Source: Hemileia vastatrix (taxonomy: Eukaryota; Basidiomycota; Pucciniomycetes; Pucciniales; Zaghouaniaceae). Taken from it: 64,000 bases of DNA. The notes under the pieces were generated by a model, which was not told the origin of the DNA, ran no database searches, and worked only from the letters and a program-made list of their open reading frames with translations. Below, one piece after another: positions 45,364-57,230 of this stretch. Position 1 is the stretch's first letter; the number at the start of each line of letters is the position of its first letter. A program made the translations under genes and the position numbers. The stretch lies in contig JASXTE010000013.1 of NCBI GenBank assembly GCA_030280995.1, positions 8,587,001 to 8,651,000 of the forward strand. The letters are read 5' to 3'.

Positions 45364-45543
45364 ATTTCTGTTCAACCAGCTGAGGGGTTAAAAAACCAGT
45401 ACTCATAATATTTTATTATGTTTTATTTCTTTAAAGAAATAATCTTTAATTCTACTGAATTTTCTAAATACCTGAAAAATAATATAAAATAAAAAAGGTG
45501 TATAACTTATCAATTTTTTGATTGTTTTTTTTGGTTGGGCAAA

Positions 45544-45642
45544 TTTCAGCCTTGGTATCCCCAGGACTGAATAAAAAGTACTTATAAGTTAGGTTAAACA
45601 CATGGACTATACATGTGAGCATTAAATAGAGTACACAAATAG
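45544..45642 (+). repeat. Element H 3' LTR, first 100 bp, interrupted by G
   Basis: TTTCAGCCTTGGTATCCCCA follows a T-rich run and GGTTGGGCAAA, as the LTRs of relatives follow a T run and GAGTGAGGGAG. Cut at 45643 by TGTCAG of element G. Confidence 0.6.
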
Positions 45643-46451
45643 TGTCAGTCAGGATACTAGACTTACCCAGTAAAATAATTAATTATCTTACTGAGATGAA
45701 GCTACACCTTTTAATCCTTATTAATAATTAATTATTTACTAACTACTTATGTATTACTTACAACTAACTAGCTAAGTACAATAAGTAATGTAAATAATTA
45801 ATAAAAATAAGTAATTGTCAAATACATTTTTACTCCCTAACACCGTGCTCAATAATACAGATGAAAGGGAATAAAAAATAGTATTAAAAAAATATAAAAA
45901 ATGTAAAAAGAAGAAACTTTTTAAATTCCTTTATTTAGATTTTTTTGAATCTCCATTTTAAATCAAATTATTTTGTACTAAATGTGACGGACCAAGGGAT
46001 TCTAATTTTTATTTCAAATAAAATGATACTTTTTATTTACGCACTATTTAGTATATCTTTTATTTTTTCACATACACTCTTTTTTTAGTTTCTTTTTTCT
46101 CACACCCTTGTATCAGGTGGTGTTAACTCCGTGTCTTTACTTCTCACATCTTTGCCTATAAAAAGGCCGTCTCTTTTTGTACTTTTCATTCATTACTCAC
46201 TTACTTACTTATATTATTAAAACAATTACTGCATTTAAATATTTATTACTATTAATTATTGTTTTTAGTACTTACAACTACGTAGTTCTAACTTAATAAT
46301 TATAATAATAATTAAAATTCTACCACTTATTATTGAGTCAATAATCTTAAAGATAGGAAAATATGTACCTGAGTTTGAAACCCTTAAAAATTGTTGTTAC
46401 CGCCATCGGACTTCCCTATAAAAACTTCTAGACTTGAAAGAGACCCTGACA
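45643..46451 (+). repeat. Element G 5' LTR
   Basis: TGTCAGTCAGGATACTAGAC to CCCTGACA, 809 bp. TATA box TATAAAAAGG at 46157. Same subfamily as the E/J and K LTRs but more diverged. Confidence 0.85.
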
Positions 46452-46650
46452 ATTTGAGGCCTTTCCGAATTGTTGATGGCGCATAGATTACTTGAGGTTG
46501 GAGAATGTGGGGACCATTGCCATTTGAAGTACCTATAAGGACAAATAAACGACGAAAAAAACGAGCTTCATATATCACGTGACAAAAATGTTTGCTGTGA
46601 ACGGGAATCGAACCGCTCTCCAAATCTTAGGTTCATATATTGACTAAGCG
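46452..46650 (+). promoter_or_regulatory. Element G leader, left part
   Basis: ATTTGAGGCCTTTCCGAATT box directly after the LTR, and TGCTGTGAACGGGAATCGAA-C-C at 46594-46615. Its reverse complement contains GGTTCGATTCCC, a perfect tRNA T-loop (B box) sequence. F is inserted at AAGCG (46646-46650). Confidence 0.65.
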
Positions 46651-47834
46651 TGTCAGCCAGGCTATCTCAGGAGTCGAGTAATTTATACAATAAATTACTG
46701 TAATCAAATAGAGTAATAACTTTGTGTAATTACAAAAATTTATTTAAATAAAATAATTATTATACATAATTTTATTAGTAAATAAGTTTTATTACATAAA
46801 AAAATATTATATTCTATAATATCATGCCGCACTTTGTATGTATAAATAAATTATTTAAAATTTTATTATAAGTGTAAATTTAACTTACACTGTAAATACA
46901 ATTTCAATAATAACATTTATATAAACTAAATACAACTTATCATATAATAATATACATAAATATTGGGCGCTTCCTTGACCCTTAATTGTGTCACTAAAAA
47001 TTACTAAATTAATTAAAAAAAATTTATTTAATATGATTAAAATAAATTTCTCATTTTAAATAAGTTACTTTATTAAAATAATTAGTTGTTTCAATTAATT
47101 TAATAATTAAATTACTTGAAATAGTTAAAATAATTAAATTACCTTTTCTTATACTGAATTAAGATTTATTAAAAGCGTAAAAATAATTCCTTTTGTTTTA
47201 ATTCAAACTTTTTAGTTATATGTATTCCTTCTTTAGATCTCTTTCTCACAGCTCTCATTTTTTTCATATTCATGTAGTTAATTGTTATATTAATCCTATT
47301 CTTTTTTAGAAAATACAGATGGGAAAAATATTTTTTTATTCACAGATTTATTTTTATGTTTTTAATTAGATTCTCTTAATTAATTGTTTCACATTATTTT
47401 ACTTTTTTGTAAATACTATTGGAACGCTCCAGAATGCCCTCTTGCCTATAAAAAGTCTTTAGAAGTCTCTCTGGTAGCTCATCACTTACTATACACTCAC
47501 TTATCATATTTTAAATATATACCTTTTATTTACTATTTTTATTAGTTCATTACATCTAATTTAAATAATATATAAATAATTATAGGTTTCCTTAAGTCTA
47601 TTATTACTATCATTGACAGCTGCGCATTGAATAATAACTATTAATTATAATATATTGCAATATAAATAAGTCTTTACAGTTTTTGTCAACTCTTCAAAAT
47701 TCTCTCATTGTACTCTCTTCTCAATTACAAATATTTTATTTTTATTATTCATAATAATACTATATTATAATTTTCCTCCTCTCTAGTCCCTTTTCCTTTT
47801 TATTTCCTCCATTCTTCTAGACGTCCGGCTGATA
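46651..47834 (+). repeat. Element F 5' LTR
   Basis: TGTCAGCCAGGCTATCTC to CCGGCTGATA. TATA box at 47447. Strongly A+T-rich. Confidence 0.92.
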
Positions 47835-48528
47835 ATTGAGGGCCTCTCCGAACGACGACAACAACACCTTGCGATGAACGACAAAGCGCACGGACCACCC
47901 AAGCCAAAAAGTAAACTTTTTGCCGCAACCGTGTTTCAAACTTGGGTTCAATAGTTTAGGTTTATATTACATTAAATTATATATAATTCTGAAGTGATTT
48001 TACAATCACTATTGTAAGTTCATCTTTGCACCTCTCACTCATAGTACCATATTTTTACAGCAATAACAGTGTTTGTGGCTTAATTGCTGACTCACTGAGT
48101 GTAAGTTTTCATTATATTAAATTTTTTTTTCCTAGTTGACTATAATAGAGTAAAACTCTTAGTCCTAGAAGACAATAAATATTTAATAAATTATTAAATT
48201 AACTTTATTATTATTTTTTGAATATTGGTTGACCATAATAGTACTCAGTACTTAGTCCCAATTATACCATTGAATTAATTTTGGTATTAATTATTTTGGT
48301 TGACTTCTTAAACCTTATTGGTTGGTCCAAATTTAATTGTTATTAATTCTTAATAATTGTAATTTCATTTATTTGTATTACATTTTATTTTACAATTAAT
48401 GGATTTTAATAAAAAAAATTTTTTAAATCCAATTGATTATTTTTTATTTTAAATTAACAATTTATATCTGAATTAATTTTGATTCTCCTTTTTCACATTC
48501 TTAAATTTCCAGTGGTTTGGCTAAAAGC
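47835..48528 (+). promoter_or_regulatory. Element F 5' leader with hairpin array
   Basis: ATTGAGGGCCTCTCCGAA box, TTTTTGCCGCAACC motif at 47917-47930, GTAAGT donor at 48101, hairpins 48132-48168 (CTAG/CTAG, GAC/GTC, AGAG/CTCT) and 48225-48261 (TTGG/CCAA, GAC/GTC, AGTAC/GTACT), one degenerate unit 48296-48330, acceptor TTTCCAG at 48512, ATG at 48529. Confidence 0.75.
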
Positions 48529-49722
48529 ATGGATAACTTACATGTGGATGAGAATGAAGTGGATGTTGACACTGAATCTGTAGGTTCTCCCAAAGTATCT
48601 TACAAAAATAATTCAGCTGACAAAAAACCTTCAGGACATAGAAATGTCAGGAGAAGTGACAAACCCCTCTCACCTAACAGCTCTGAAGGAAGTAAAACCT
48701 CAGGTACATCAGGAAAATCCACTCAGAGATATAAAAATAAAAAAGATTACTCTAGCACAACATGTAAACAATCTGTCAAGCCATATAAAGGAACTGAGAG
48801 CAGAAAGCATGAAGTACAAGGCAAAGGTAGACACACTTTGGCAGCAGATGCTGGAGATTTTAAATCCAAAACAGGGTCAGCCTCCTCATTTCCCAGCTTC
48901 ACAACCTCAGCCTCAACCTCAGGCCAGTCAGGCATCCAGATCCCTCAACCAAAACCAAGGCATTCTGCAAGTGGAGTAATGGAAATGGGATTACTTAATG
49001 ACCCACTACCAACAGAATGTACAACAACCAGCTCAACACCCTGGCCCATCCAGGACACCAAACTATAATCCATCTCTTCAGCACCATCCTTATCAGGGGG
49101 GTAGAAGAAAGAAGGCACAGGGGAAGTTTCCTCCCTTGCCATGGTAAGTAATGTGTTTGATAAGCATGTTGGTATATATAGTAGTTTGGAAGCTCCCTCA
49201 ACCAAAACCAAGGCATTCTGCAAGTTGAACAATGGAAATGGGATTACTTAATGACCCACTACCAACAGAATTCCTCTAGCACAACAGGTAAACAATCTGT
49301 CAAGCCATATAAAGGAACTGAGAGAAGAAAGCATGAAGTACAAGGCAAAGGTAGACACACTTTGGCAGCAGATGCTGGAGCTTTTAAATTCCAAACAGGG
49401 TCAGCCTCCTCATTTCCCAGCTTCCCAAACTCAGCCTCAACCTCAGGCCACTCAGGCATCCAGCTCCCTCAACCAAAATCAAGGCATTCTGCAAGTAGAA
49501 CAATGGAAATGGGATTACTTAATGACCCACTACCAACAGAATGTACAACAACCAGCTCAACACCCTGGCCAATCCAGGACACCAAACTACAATCCATCTC
49601 TTCAGCACCATCCTTATCAGGGGGGAAGAAGAAAGAAGGCACAGGGGAAGTTTCCTCCCTTGCCATAGTAAGTAATTTTTTTGATAAGCATGTTGGTATA
49701 TATAATAACAAACCTTCTTCAG
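48529..49722 (+). pseudogene. Element F gag 5' part with ORF X, internally duplicated
   Basis: ATG 48529 begins MDNLHVDENEVDV. Intron 1 is 48580-48634 (55 nt; GTAGGT, GCTGAC branch, TTCAG). Spliced frame: DIEMSGEVTN, IKIKKITLAQHVNNLSSHIK, YKAKVDTLWQQMLEIL, a Gln/Pro segment, then a TAA and WKWDYLMTHYQQN, GGRRKKAQGKFPPLPW-stop. A segment of about 0.5 kb is then repeated: a second copy runs 49190-49680 and reads EQWKWDY without the stop. Intron-like segment 2 is 49668-49722 (55 nt). The unspliced frame is open through it into Gag. Confidence 0.7.
48745..49680. repeat. Tandem duplication in element F gag
   Basis: ACTCTAGCACAACA..GTAAACAATCTGTCAAGCC at 48748 recurs at 49267. The block GGAAATGGGATTACTTAATG occurs near 48980, 49230 and 49503. 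Copies are nearly identical, so the duplication is younger than most damage in F. Confidence 0.85.
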
Positions 49723-51584
49723 GTAATAATGTGGACCGTGAAAGAACAGTTAAACCTTTTAAGAGACAACTTCCTTTAATAAGTAGCCCCATTGATGTAA
49801 TTAGAAAATTATCATTTGATGAACCTTTACATTTGACTTCTACTTCTTTAATTAACCCTTCTCTTTCAATCAAGAATGATTCTGTTTCCCCTGAAGTTTA
49901 AACTTTACTTGAGAAAACTTCTGAAGAAATATTGAAAGATACTCTTGATTTTTATGTTGTGAAAGATAAACATTTGAGAGATTTGTTAAAAAATGAGAGT
50001 GATAGATTAAATAATTTGCATTTACATTGCAAAGTGAGTTCTTCTGTCCAAGACACTGCTTATTTCAAATTGAAAGACACATTAAATAATGTCCTGGCTC
50101 AACAAAAGTCTATTAAAGCTGACCACAAATCACATTCAGATAAATATAGTCACCTACGCAAAACTGTTGATAATCTAAAAGATGAAAATACTACTTTAAA
50201 GAATGACAATATGCTTTTGCACAGTGAATTAAGAAAATTGAAAATTGATTCTCAGAATTTGAGTAATAAATGCTCTGTAGATGAGGACAGAAATGTTTTA
50301 TCTATCTCTAGGATTAATGATCAACTATCTTACATTCCTGATTTGAGAAATAAATTATCTGAACTGGAGAAATAATTTTCTGCACTACAAACTGTCCAGG
50401 CTACTCATTATCATGAATTAAAAAATAGTGCTAAAACTGCTTTTGGTCTTAATAAAAAACAGCCTGAACAGAGTAGTTCTTCTCTCCCTTGTAATGTACC
50501 AATTTTACCAGCTGATATTCATTCTGAAAAATCTATTGCATCAAACAGAAAGAAATTTAATGCTCACCATGAGCCAGATGCCTCTGTGAATAATGAAATA
50601 CCTGAACACTTTTCAAGACTTCTAGAACTGATAACCTTGAATAATTCAAACCCTAGGATGGAACATTCCAGTAGCCAGAAAAATTGGCCTAAGTTGGATC
50701 AATATCCTACCTTTGATGGTGATTCTTCATCTGATTGGCAACACTATATACAAAGGATTGATAATTTAAAGAGATCTTATAAACTACCTGATGAGGAAAT
50801 TGTTTCTAAGCTTATTTCTTTATTTTCCAATGTAGCCTTGTTGTGGTATGAATCTGTTCTATTGGATAATAACCATTATACATGGAATGAGTGGAAATCC
50901 TTGATTGAGAATCAATTTGGTGGTTCAAAATTTAGGTTGTATCAGCAAAGACTGTATGAGAATACTAGATATATATCCTCCTCTGTTGAAAAACCCATTA
51001 TTTTTCTGATGAAAGTAACAAAGATCCTGAGAGAAATTGATCCAAAGATGGATTATGATATTTGGAGAGATAAAATTTTGTATAAATTGCCAAATTCTCT
51101 TAGAGATTTAATTGTAACTAGAGCTGAGTATTTAAGAGAACATTCTTCTTTCATTAATATTTGTAATGAGGTTCTACTTAACCATAGATATGAACCTAAG
51201 AATTACCTTAGTAAACCTTATGATGATCAGAATAAACCCTCTACTAAGCTCCCAGAAAAATCTGGTAGACCCTCTGCACCAGTTGCACCTAAAAAATATG
51301 CAACAAATACTTGTTATAAGTGTAACAAACCATGGCAAAAGGGTCATGTTTGTGACAAGAAAATTAATCTTGTTTAACACAATGAGGACACTGATGAGGT
51401 TGAAATGAATGTCAATGATTCTTCTAGTGACTGTGAAAGTAATATCTCCTATGACAATGAATCCAGTAAAGATGTTTTCATGTTGGAACTGGATGTCCAT
51501 TATTTAGATAATATATCGGAAGAATGTTTATTGGATTTATCTTTGGTAGAAAATGCTGAGATAATTAAAGATATTGCTAACAAT
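49723..51584 (+). pseudogene. Element F Gag: coiled coil, capsid domain, zinc knuckle
   Basis: VKPFKRQLPLISSP, a stop at 49899, a helical segment 49932-50375 (NLHLHCKVSSSVQDTAYFKL, then Leu/Asn/Lys heptads), the capsid domain (NWPKLDQYPTFDGDSSSDWQ, QRIDNLKRSYKLPDEEI, WNEWKSLIENQFGGSKF) and knuckle CYKCNKPWQKGHVC. A TAA at 51375 follows the knuckle. The frame then continues through an acidic linker to AAC AAT, where T is inserted. Confidence 0.85.
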
Positions 51585-53255
51585 CACAGGGGGGAAAAAA
51601 TGAGGACTTGCAATCAAGTCGTTTTTCAGGTCTTCTGGAGTAATCTTTGGAGTAATCTTGTAGGGGTGGGTATGAGTGAAAAAATTTCAAGTAAATATTT
51701 TGAAAATTCTTTTCTACTTTCTCCCTCTTTTTGTTCCTTGAAATCATGACCTCAAGAAGGAAGAAAATAAATTAATTCTTTTTTCAATGTTGATGAATCT
51801 TGCAGATCTTAAAAGAGACATACTATAGTTATATAAATATCCATATAAAATAATCAAAATATATTCATACTGAACTTATTTCATGGACACACAATAAATA
51901 TTTAATATAGATGTAAAGGACATATTAAACTTTGATGCACATTTCATTTTCAGTATTTATTGATCATCTTTATTAAAAATGTATTTATGATAAAAATTTA
52001 TTAAATTTTATATAAAATATTGATTATCTACTTATTTTGCGCATGAGGAGCTGTAAAAGAATATTATAGTTCTGCTCATGAATTTTTAATTTATAAATAT
52101 ATATTTAATTATCTGGTGCAATGATTCAACTGCTATGTCTTCTATTACAGAGGTAGGAAAAAAAAGAAAGATGTTATATCCCCAAAAAATATTTTTTACA
52201 AAAAAATAACTACAGCTTTTTATTCATGATTTTATATCTATCATACATCAAATTTTGTAAAAAAAAATATTTGTGACCTGAAATGACATTTTTTTAGAAA
52301 AAAAATCATATTAGTTGTTAATTTTTGAAAAATAAGAAAAATAAACATACTTATTCCCTTGATGATTCAGAAAAGTTTTTTTTTTGCAAATTATTCTGAA
52401 AAATAAAAGTGGAAAAAACTACAATATCATACCACATTAAATTCTTTAAATTTAATGGAATATTTTGAAAAGATTTTTATAAAGTAACAGACTCATTAGC
52501 AATTTTTCACTTTCAATTTTTCTTTGTTTTCTATGAAGTTTGGTTTTTCTGTTTTTCTCATCTTGCATTTTTAATTCTTTAATAAACTTCAGTATGTGAC
52601 ATGCTTTTGATACCAATATCTTGTTTAAAGTTAGTGTAACAAGTGATTTTGAGGATTTAATTGTAAAAAATTGATTTATTTAAATTTTTTTCCCATGGTT
52701 TGAAGTGCTAGATATGGTGTTCACTAATTTTTTGCCACATTTATTTTATATCATTTTTTCCTTTTTTCTCCTTTTCAAATTATTTTTACCTAACTCAGAA
52801 ATTTTTTCTTATCAGAATTCACAATTTCTACTATTACTTCTGCATAAATCATAAATTAAGGCATCTTGATGTAGTTGATGCATCACATTTTGTTTGTTCC
52901 AATAAAATATTTACATTAGTTAAGTTTTTTTAACAATTTTGTGGTGATGATTCATCACCTCTATTTATTTATTTTTTTTGTGGATGAAAAAAATGGAATA
53001 TGAGGCAAAGAAATATATAAGGTGAATTCAAAAATGTTTTTCAAACATTCAGTCAGCTTAGAAAATTTTTTATTAAATGATAGTCTTGCCAAAATACATA
53101 TACCGGGAAAATACTTTATCTTTAAGGCAAAATATTTTTTTAAAAAAATGAATCATATTATTGGGTAGTCTTAAATTAATTTTTCTATATAGTGTCTTTA
53201 CTATTTAAATTAAATATGCGGAGGAAGAAATCACTTTTAAAATTCCTGTAACAGC

Positions 53256-54260
53256 TCCTCTGTATCCTCCTTTTTTCCCTTTTTAATCACCTCTTTTGCC
53301 CCTGCTGGCGCTAGAGTTACTCAACGGGGTGTTAAATCTCTTCTACTTACACAAATTTTTTTACCTCTTGAACCCCCTCCTTTTCTATCAATTTTCCTTT
53401 TTTTTTCCCTAAAAGCCCTTCTTTTAAATTTATTTATAACAATACTCATTGTCTTTTTCATCGTCTGAAATTACTCATTTTCTATACTAGCCCCTTGCCC
53501 CACCCAATATTTTTCCCTTCACTCTACTGTCTTACACAGTCCCTTACATCCCCCCAGTTTCATTAAAAAAAGGTCTTTAGAAACATTAAATTATATGTGA
53601 TTCAGTTTTCTAATGCACTGAGTTAAAGAGAAGAAAAAAGTGCAATGAAAATACTGAGGTCACGTGCAAGGAAGTGTCGCCGCGACACTTTCCTGCACGT
53701 GACTTGTGTTTTCAAGGCCCAGAGTCAATTTTTTGAGTGAAGGGGAGGAAAAAAACTGAGATCACATGCAGCTAAGTGATGCTGCCACACTTTGATGCAC
53801 ATGACTTGAAAATTTAAATGAGTAAGTACAAAATACTTTAGAGGGGTGGTATAAGACATCAGGCCAAATTAAAAAAAGAGTTTCTAAAGAACTTTTACCA
53901 TAAAATGTGGGGGTGTGAGAGTGTAACTTGGTGACAAGCAGGATTTATGGGGGGCAAGCTGGGAAAGGCCGGTGGAGAAAAACGTAAAATGTAGAGGTGC
54001 AATAGGGATCCTGAGGGTGAAAAAAAAGATCTTTTCAGGGGTAAATGAGGGATTGTAAAGAAGTGGGGGGTAATTCAAGCAGAAAAAATAGGATTTGAGG
54101 GGTAGAACGGGGAATTCAAGACAGTGAAAAATTGGGGAAGTGTGATCTTTGCAAAAAAAAATGTATGGGATTTATGCAACTGGGAGAGGACACACTGGGG
54201 GATGATAGTTAAACATATAGAACGGAGTGTATATAAGAGTAAAAAGTAGGATACAATGAA
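53256..54260. repeat. Large imperfect inverted repeat in the centre of T
   Basis: Left arm 53256-53595 is pyrimidine-rich, right arm 53880-54260 purine-rich. Matches on opposite strands include TGTATCCTCCTTTTT with TGTATCCTACTTTTT, CCCCTTGCCCC with GCTTGCCCCCC, and GTCTTTAGAAAC with GTTCTTTAGAAAC at the inner ends. Strongly diverged but collinear by eye. Confidence 0.5.
53659..53805. repeat. Two 45 bp palindromes in T
   Basis: 53659-53703 is a near-perfect palindrome (GTCACGTGCA outer arms, AGTGTCGC/GCGACACT inner arms). 53761-53805 is a decayed copy of it, with CACGTG now CATGTG or CACATG and the central CpGs lost. They sit between the arms of the larger inverted repeat. Confidence 0.8.
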
Positions 54261-55028
54261 TGCTTTCAAGGTTTTTTTGGCTTTATTATTAGTGGAGCAC
54301 AAAGAGTGAGTGGAGAAAGATTTTATAACTAAGGAGGGTAGATTTTCTTTGATTAATCTACCTGAGGTCAAAAAATAAAAAATGGCCTCAAAGAATGGGA
54401 AAGAAATCATCCACTCTTGTTGAAAATTTATATTAAAAATGACATAAATTAAAAAAAAAAATTTAATATGCCTATTGAATCTGGCCAATATTTTCTTTCA
54501 TAATTCATGAGTAATGGATATAAAATTTAGATAAAAAATAAATATATTTTTCATTAAATTTGAGCAATAATTTTTACTTTGTACTAATTATTTTTCATTT
54601 TCTACATATTTCAATATTTCATTATGTGGAAGTGGATTGAAGTACATATAGTATGGAAATTTGAACCAGATAATATGTGTAAAAAAAAGAGTTGAACAAA
54701 TATAAATATTTTTTGAAACTTAAGAAGTCTATAATAATCAAAATAAAAATATTTTAAAGTGGCCAAAAATTTGATATAAATTAATAAAAAAAAATTATCA
54801 GAACATATATTAAGAAATGAAATTGAAAAAATTAATAATGGTCTAGTTTAAAGAAATGAGATAAACTTCTTTACTTTTATCATGCATCAGACCTGTATAT
54901 AGCATCAAAAATTTGTAAAAAAGATGAGTTTAAGCCTACCCAGAATTATAACCAGGTTACAACAAGGTTAGTCAAAAATTCAAAAAAACGACTTGCCTAC
55001 CAGTCCTCCTTTTTTCACCCCTGTGAAT

Positions 55029-56443
55029 CCTATAGCCATATCCCCCTTGAAGGCACCTGTTATCATTAATTGTAAAAATGTTGATGTAGTTCTTGATTCT
55101 GGTGCTGGAGGAAGTGTAGTTTCTGAAAAAGCTTTAGCTTCAGTAGACAAGGATTATCTGAATAAATTATTACCTATAACTTCTGAAAAATGGAAAGGGT
55201 ATGGATCTACCTTAATTCCTATTGGCAAATACAAAACCTCTGTATTCTTCAAATATAATGGTGGTTTTGTCAGAGCTATTTGTGAGTTTGTGGTTATGAA
55301 AAATGATAATTTGAGCAATTGGTTTATTATGGGAAATGATATTTTGACCATGTTTGGTGTGAAATTAGACCCAGCAAATAATTGCTTCACCTTGGGATTG
55401 AATGGCAAAAGAAAATTCAAAATTTACTCCCCTAGAAAACCTTCTGGGCATCTGTTAAAGTCTTGTAACTCACTAATCCAGTGTAAAAGCAGACCAACAA
55501 TTGAGATGAATGATTTATTAAATGAAATATATACTGCTTCTTTTGGTGATCATTTAACTAGTGAAGAAAAAGATTCTTTTATTGCCTCAATTACTTCTTT
55601 CCCTATGGCTTTTGCTCATGGTTCTCATGTCTTAGGAAGTGTTCAGTCAGAAATAAAAATTACCCTATCCTGTAACTTGAATGATATTCCTCCTACTCTT
55701 AGGAAAAAACTATATCCTGCTTCTCCAACAAAAAGAAAGGATATTGAAGATAATATTGCCATATTATTAAAAATGAACATCATTGAAAAAGTGGATGTCA
55801 CCCCCCAATATTGTGTCATCTCCCCAGTCTTGATTTCTTATGAAAAAGATAAAGCTAGATTATGTGGAGATTACAGGACATTAAACACTTATACTGTTGA
55901 TGATATTTATCCGTTACCAGAATTACTTCAATTCATGCTACCTTGCAAGGTGCTAAATTTATTAGTTGTCTGGATGGTAACAAAGGGTATCATCAAGTTC
56001 CAGTTGAGAAAAATTCTCAGAACTTTTTTCTTATTGCTACTCATATGGGAATATATTAGCATATTAGAATGCCATTTGGCCCCAAAAATGCCCCTTCAGT
56101 TTTCCAAAATGTCATGGATAACACTTTCCATCAGGAAATCATTGAAGGATTGCTTATGGTGTATATTGATGATACCATAGTTTTTTCTAAAACATTTGAT
56201 GAACATATGGTTCACTTGAATAGAGTTTTTCAAAAAATGGATGAAATCAATATGACCTTGTCCTTGAAAAAGTGTAAATTTGGTTTTCAATCTTTGAAAG
56301 TCCTTGGCCATGTTGTGTCGGGCCTACAAATTTGTGTAGACCAAAACAAAGTTGCTGCAATTCAAAATGTGAAAGCACCAACTTCTGTAAGAGAAATCCA
56401 AAGTTTTTTGGGTATGTGTGGCTATTACAGGAAGTATATTTAA
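55029..56443 (+). pseudogene. Element F protease and reverse transcriptase
   Basis: After T: PIAISPLKAPVIINCKNVDV, VLDSGAGGSVVSE (intact active site), SNWFIMGNDILTMFGVKLDP, YPASPTKRKDIEDNI, VLISYEKDKARLCGDYRTLN, TVDDIYPLP. A one-base deletion near 55919 follows; RT then continues in another frame with SCLDGNKGYHQVPVEK, MPFGPKNAPSVFQN and catalytic YIDD at 56161-56172. A TAA replaces a residue after CGYYRKYI at 56442. Confidence 0.85.
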
Positions 56444-57230
56444 AATTATCAGGTTATAGCCTTACCTCTTACCAAACTCACTAGGAAAGATGTTGCATTC
56501 ATCTGGAATAGTGACTGTCAAAAAGCTTTTGATACTTTAAAAAGTTGCTTAATGAAAACCCCTATCATAGCTCTTCTAGACTTTAACAAACCATTTGTCC
56601 TGTATACAGATTCTAGTTTTGTTGGTCTGGGTGCTGCCTTACACCAGAAACAAATTATTAATGATAAAACCTCAGAAGTTGTAATTTGTTATATTTCAAG
56701 AACCTTGAGAAATAGTGAATTGAAATATGGTGCCACATAATTAGAGTGCTTAGAAGTTGATTGGGCTCTTGAGAAACTTCATTACTATCTAGATGACCAA
56801 AAGGTTTGAATTGGTAACTGACTGTAGTGCTGTAAAGTCACTCTTAAACCTAAAAACACGTAATAGACATATGCTCAGGTGGCAACTTGCTGTTCAATAG
56901 TACAGAGGACGGATGACAATTATCCATAGAGCTAGAAATGTTCACTCCAATGTTGACATGTTGTCCAGACTGCCTCTGCCAAATAATGACTCCAATCCTG
57001 CTTATGTGCCTGAAGATGATACTGTTCATATCCATGATATATTTAGAGTTGATATGGAAGAAGAGTTATTACAATTAATACTGGATTCATATGATAAGGA
57101 TTCAGATTGAAATAAATTAGTTACTATCTTAAATGATCCTAAGAATTCTTCAATTCAAGCATTGATTAAAACTCTTCCTGCAAAATATCAAAGTGCTTTG
57201 ATGAAAGGAAAGTTTCTATGGAAGATGGTT
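56444..57230 (+). pseudogene. Element F RNase H and connection
   Basis: TRKDVAFIWNSDCQKAFD, LYTDSSFVGLGAALHQKQ, SRTLRNSELKYGAT then a stop, a changed LECLEVDWALEKLHYY, a one-base insertion near 56804, [15 protein letters not shown] and RARNVHSNVDMLSRLPLPNND. Several stops; catalytic acids mostly recognisable. Confidence 0.8.

Larger units (their letters stand above)
37899..45642 (+). mobile_element. Element H: divergent chromovirus
   Basis: Same gene order as K but diverged in every domain, with its own leader hairpins. The 3' LTR start (45544) is recognisable by TTTCAGCCTTGG..CCCCAGG, related to TGTCAGCCAGG..TCTCAGG of the others. The 5' LTR appears to lack that start, so the left end is probably truncated at the junction with J. 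The 3' LTR is interrupted by G after 100 bp. Confidence 0.8.
51585..55025. mobile_element. Transposon T: CACTA-like DNA transposon, non-autonomous
   Basis: 3441 bp. The left end starts CACAGGGGGGAAAAAATGAG; the right end, on the opposite strand, starts CACAGGGGTGAAAAAAGGAG; both continue GACT..AAGTCGTTTTT, giving imperfect terminal inverted repeats of about 42 bp. Flanked by AAT (51582-51584 and 55026-55028), and removal restores F's frame exactly. CACAG-type termini with a 3 bp duplication fit the CACTA (EnSpm/CMC) superfamily. No transposase is seen; short ORFs inside are low-complexity. Confidence 0.8.

Noticed and set aside
53884..54488. Minus-strand ORFs in T as transposase
   Set aside because: Phe/Leu/Ser-rich low-complexity translations of purine-rich DNA, no catalytic motif and no similarity to known transposase motifs.
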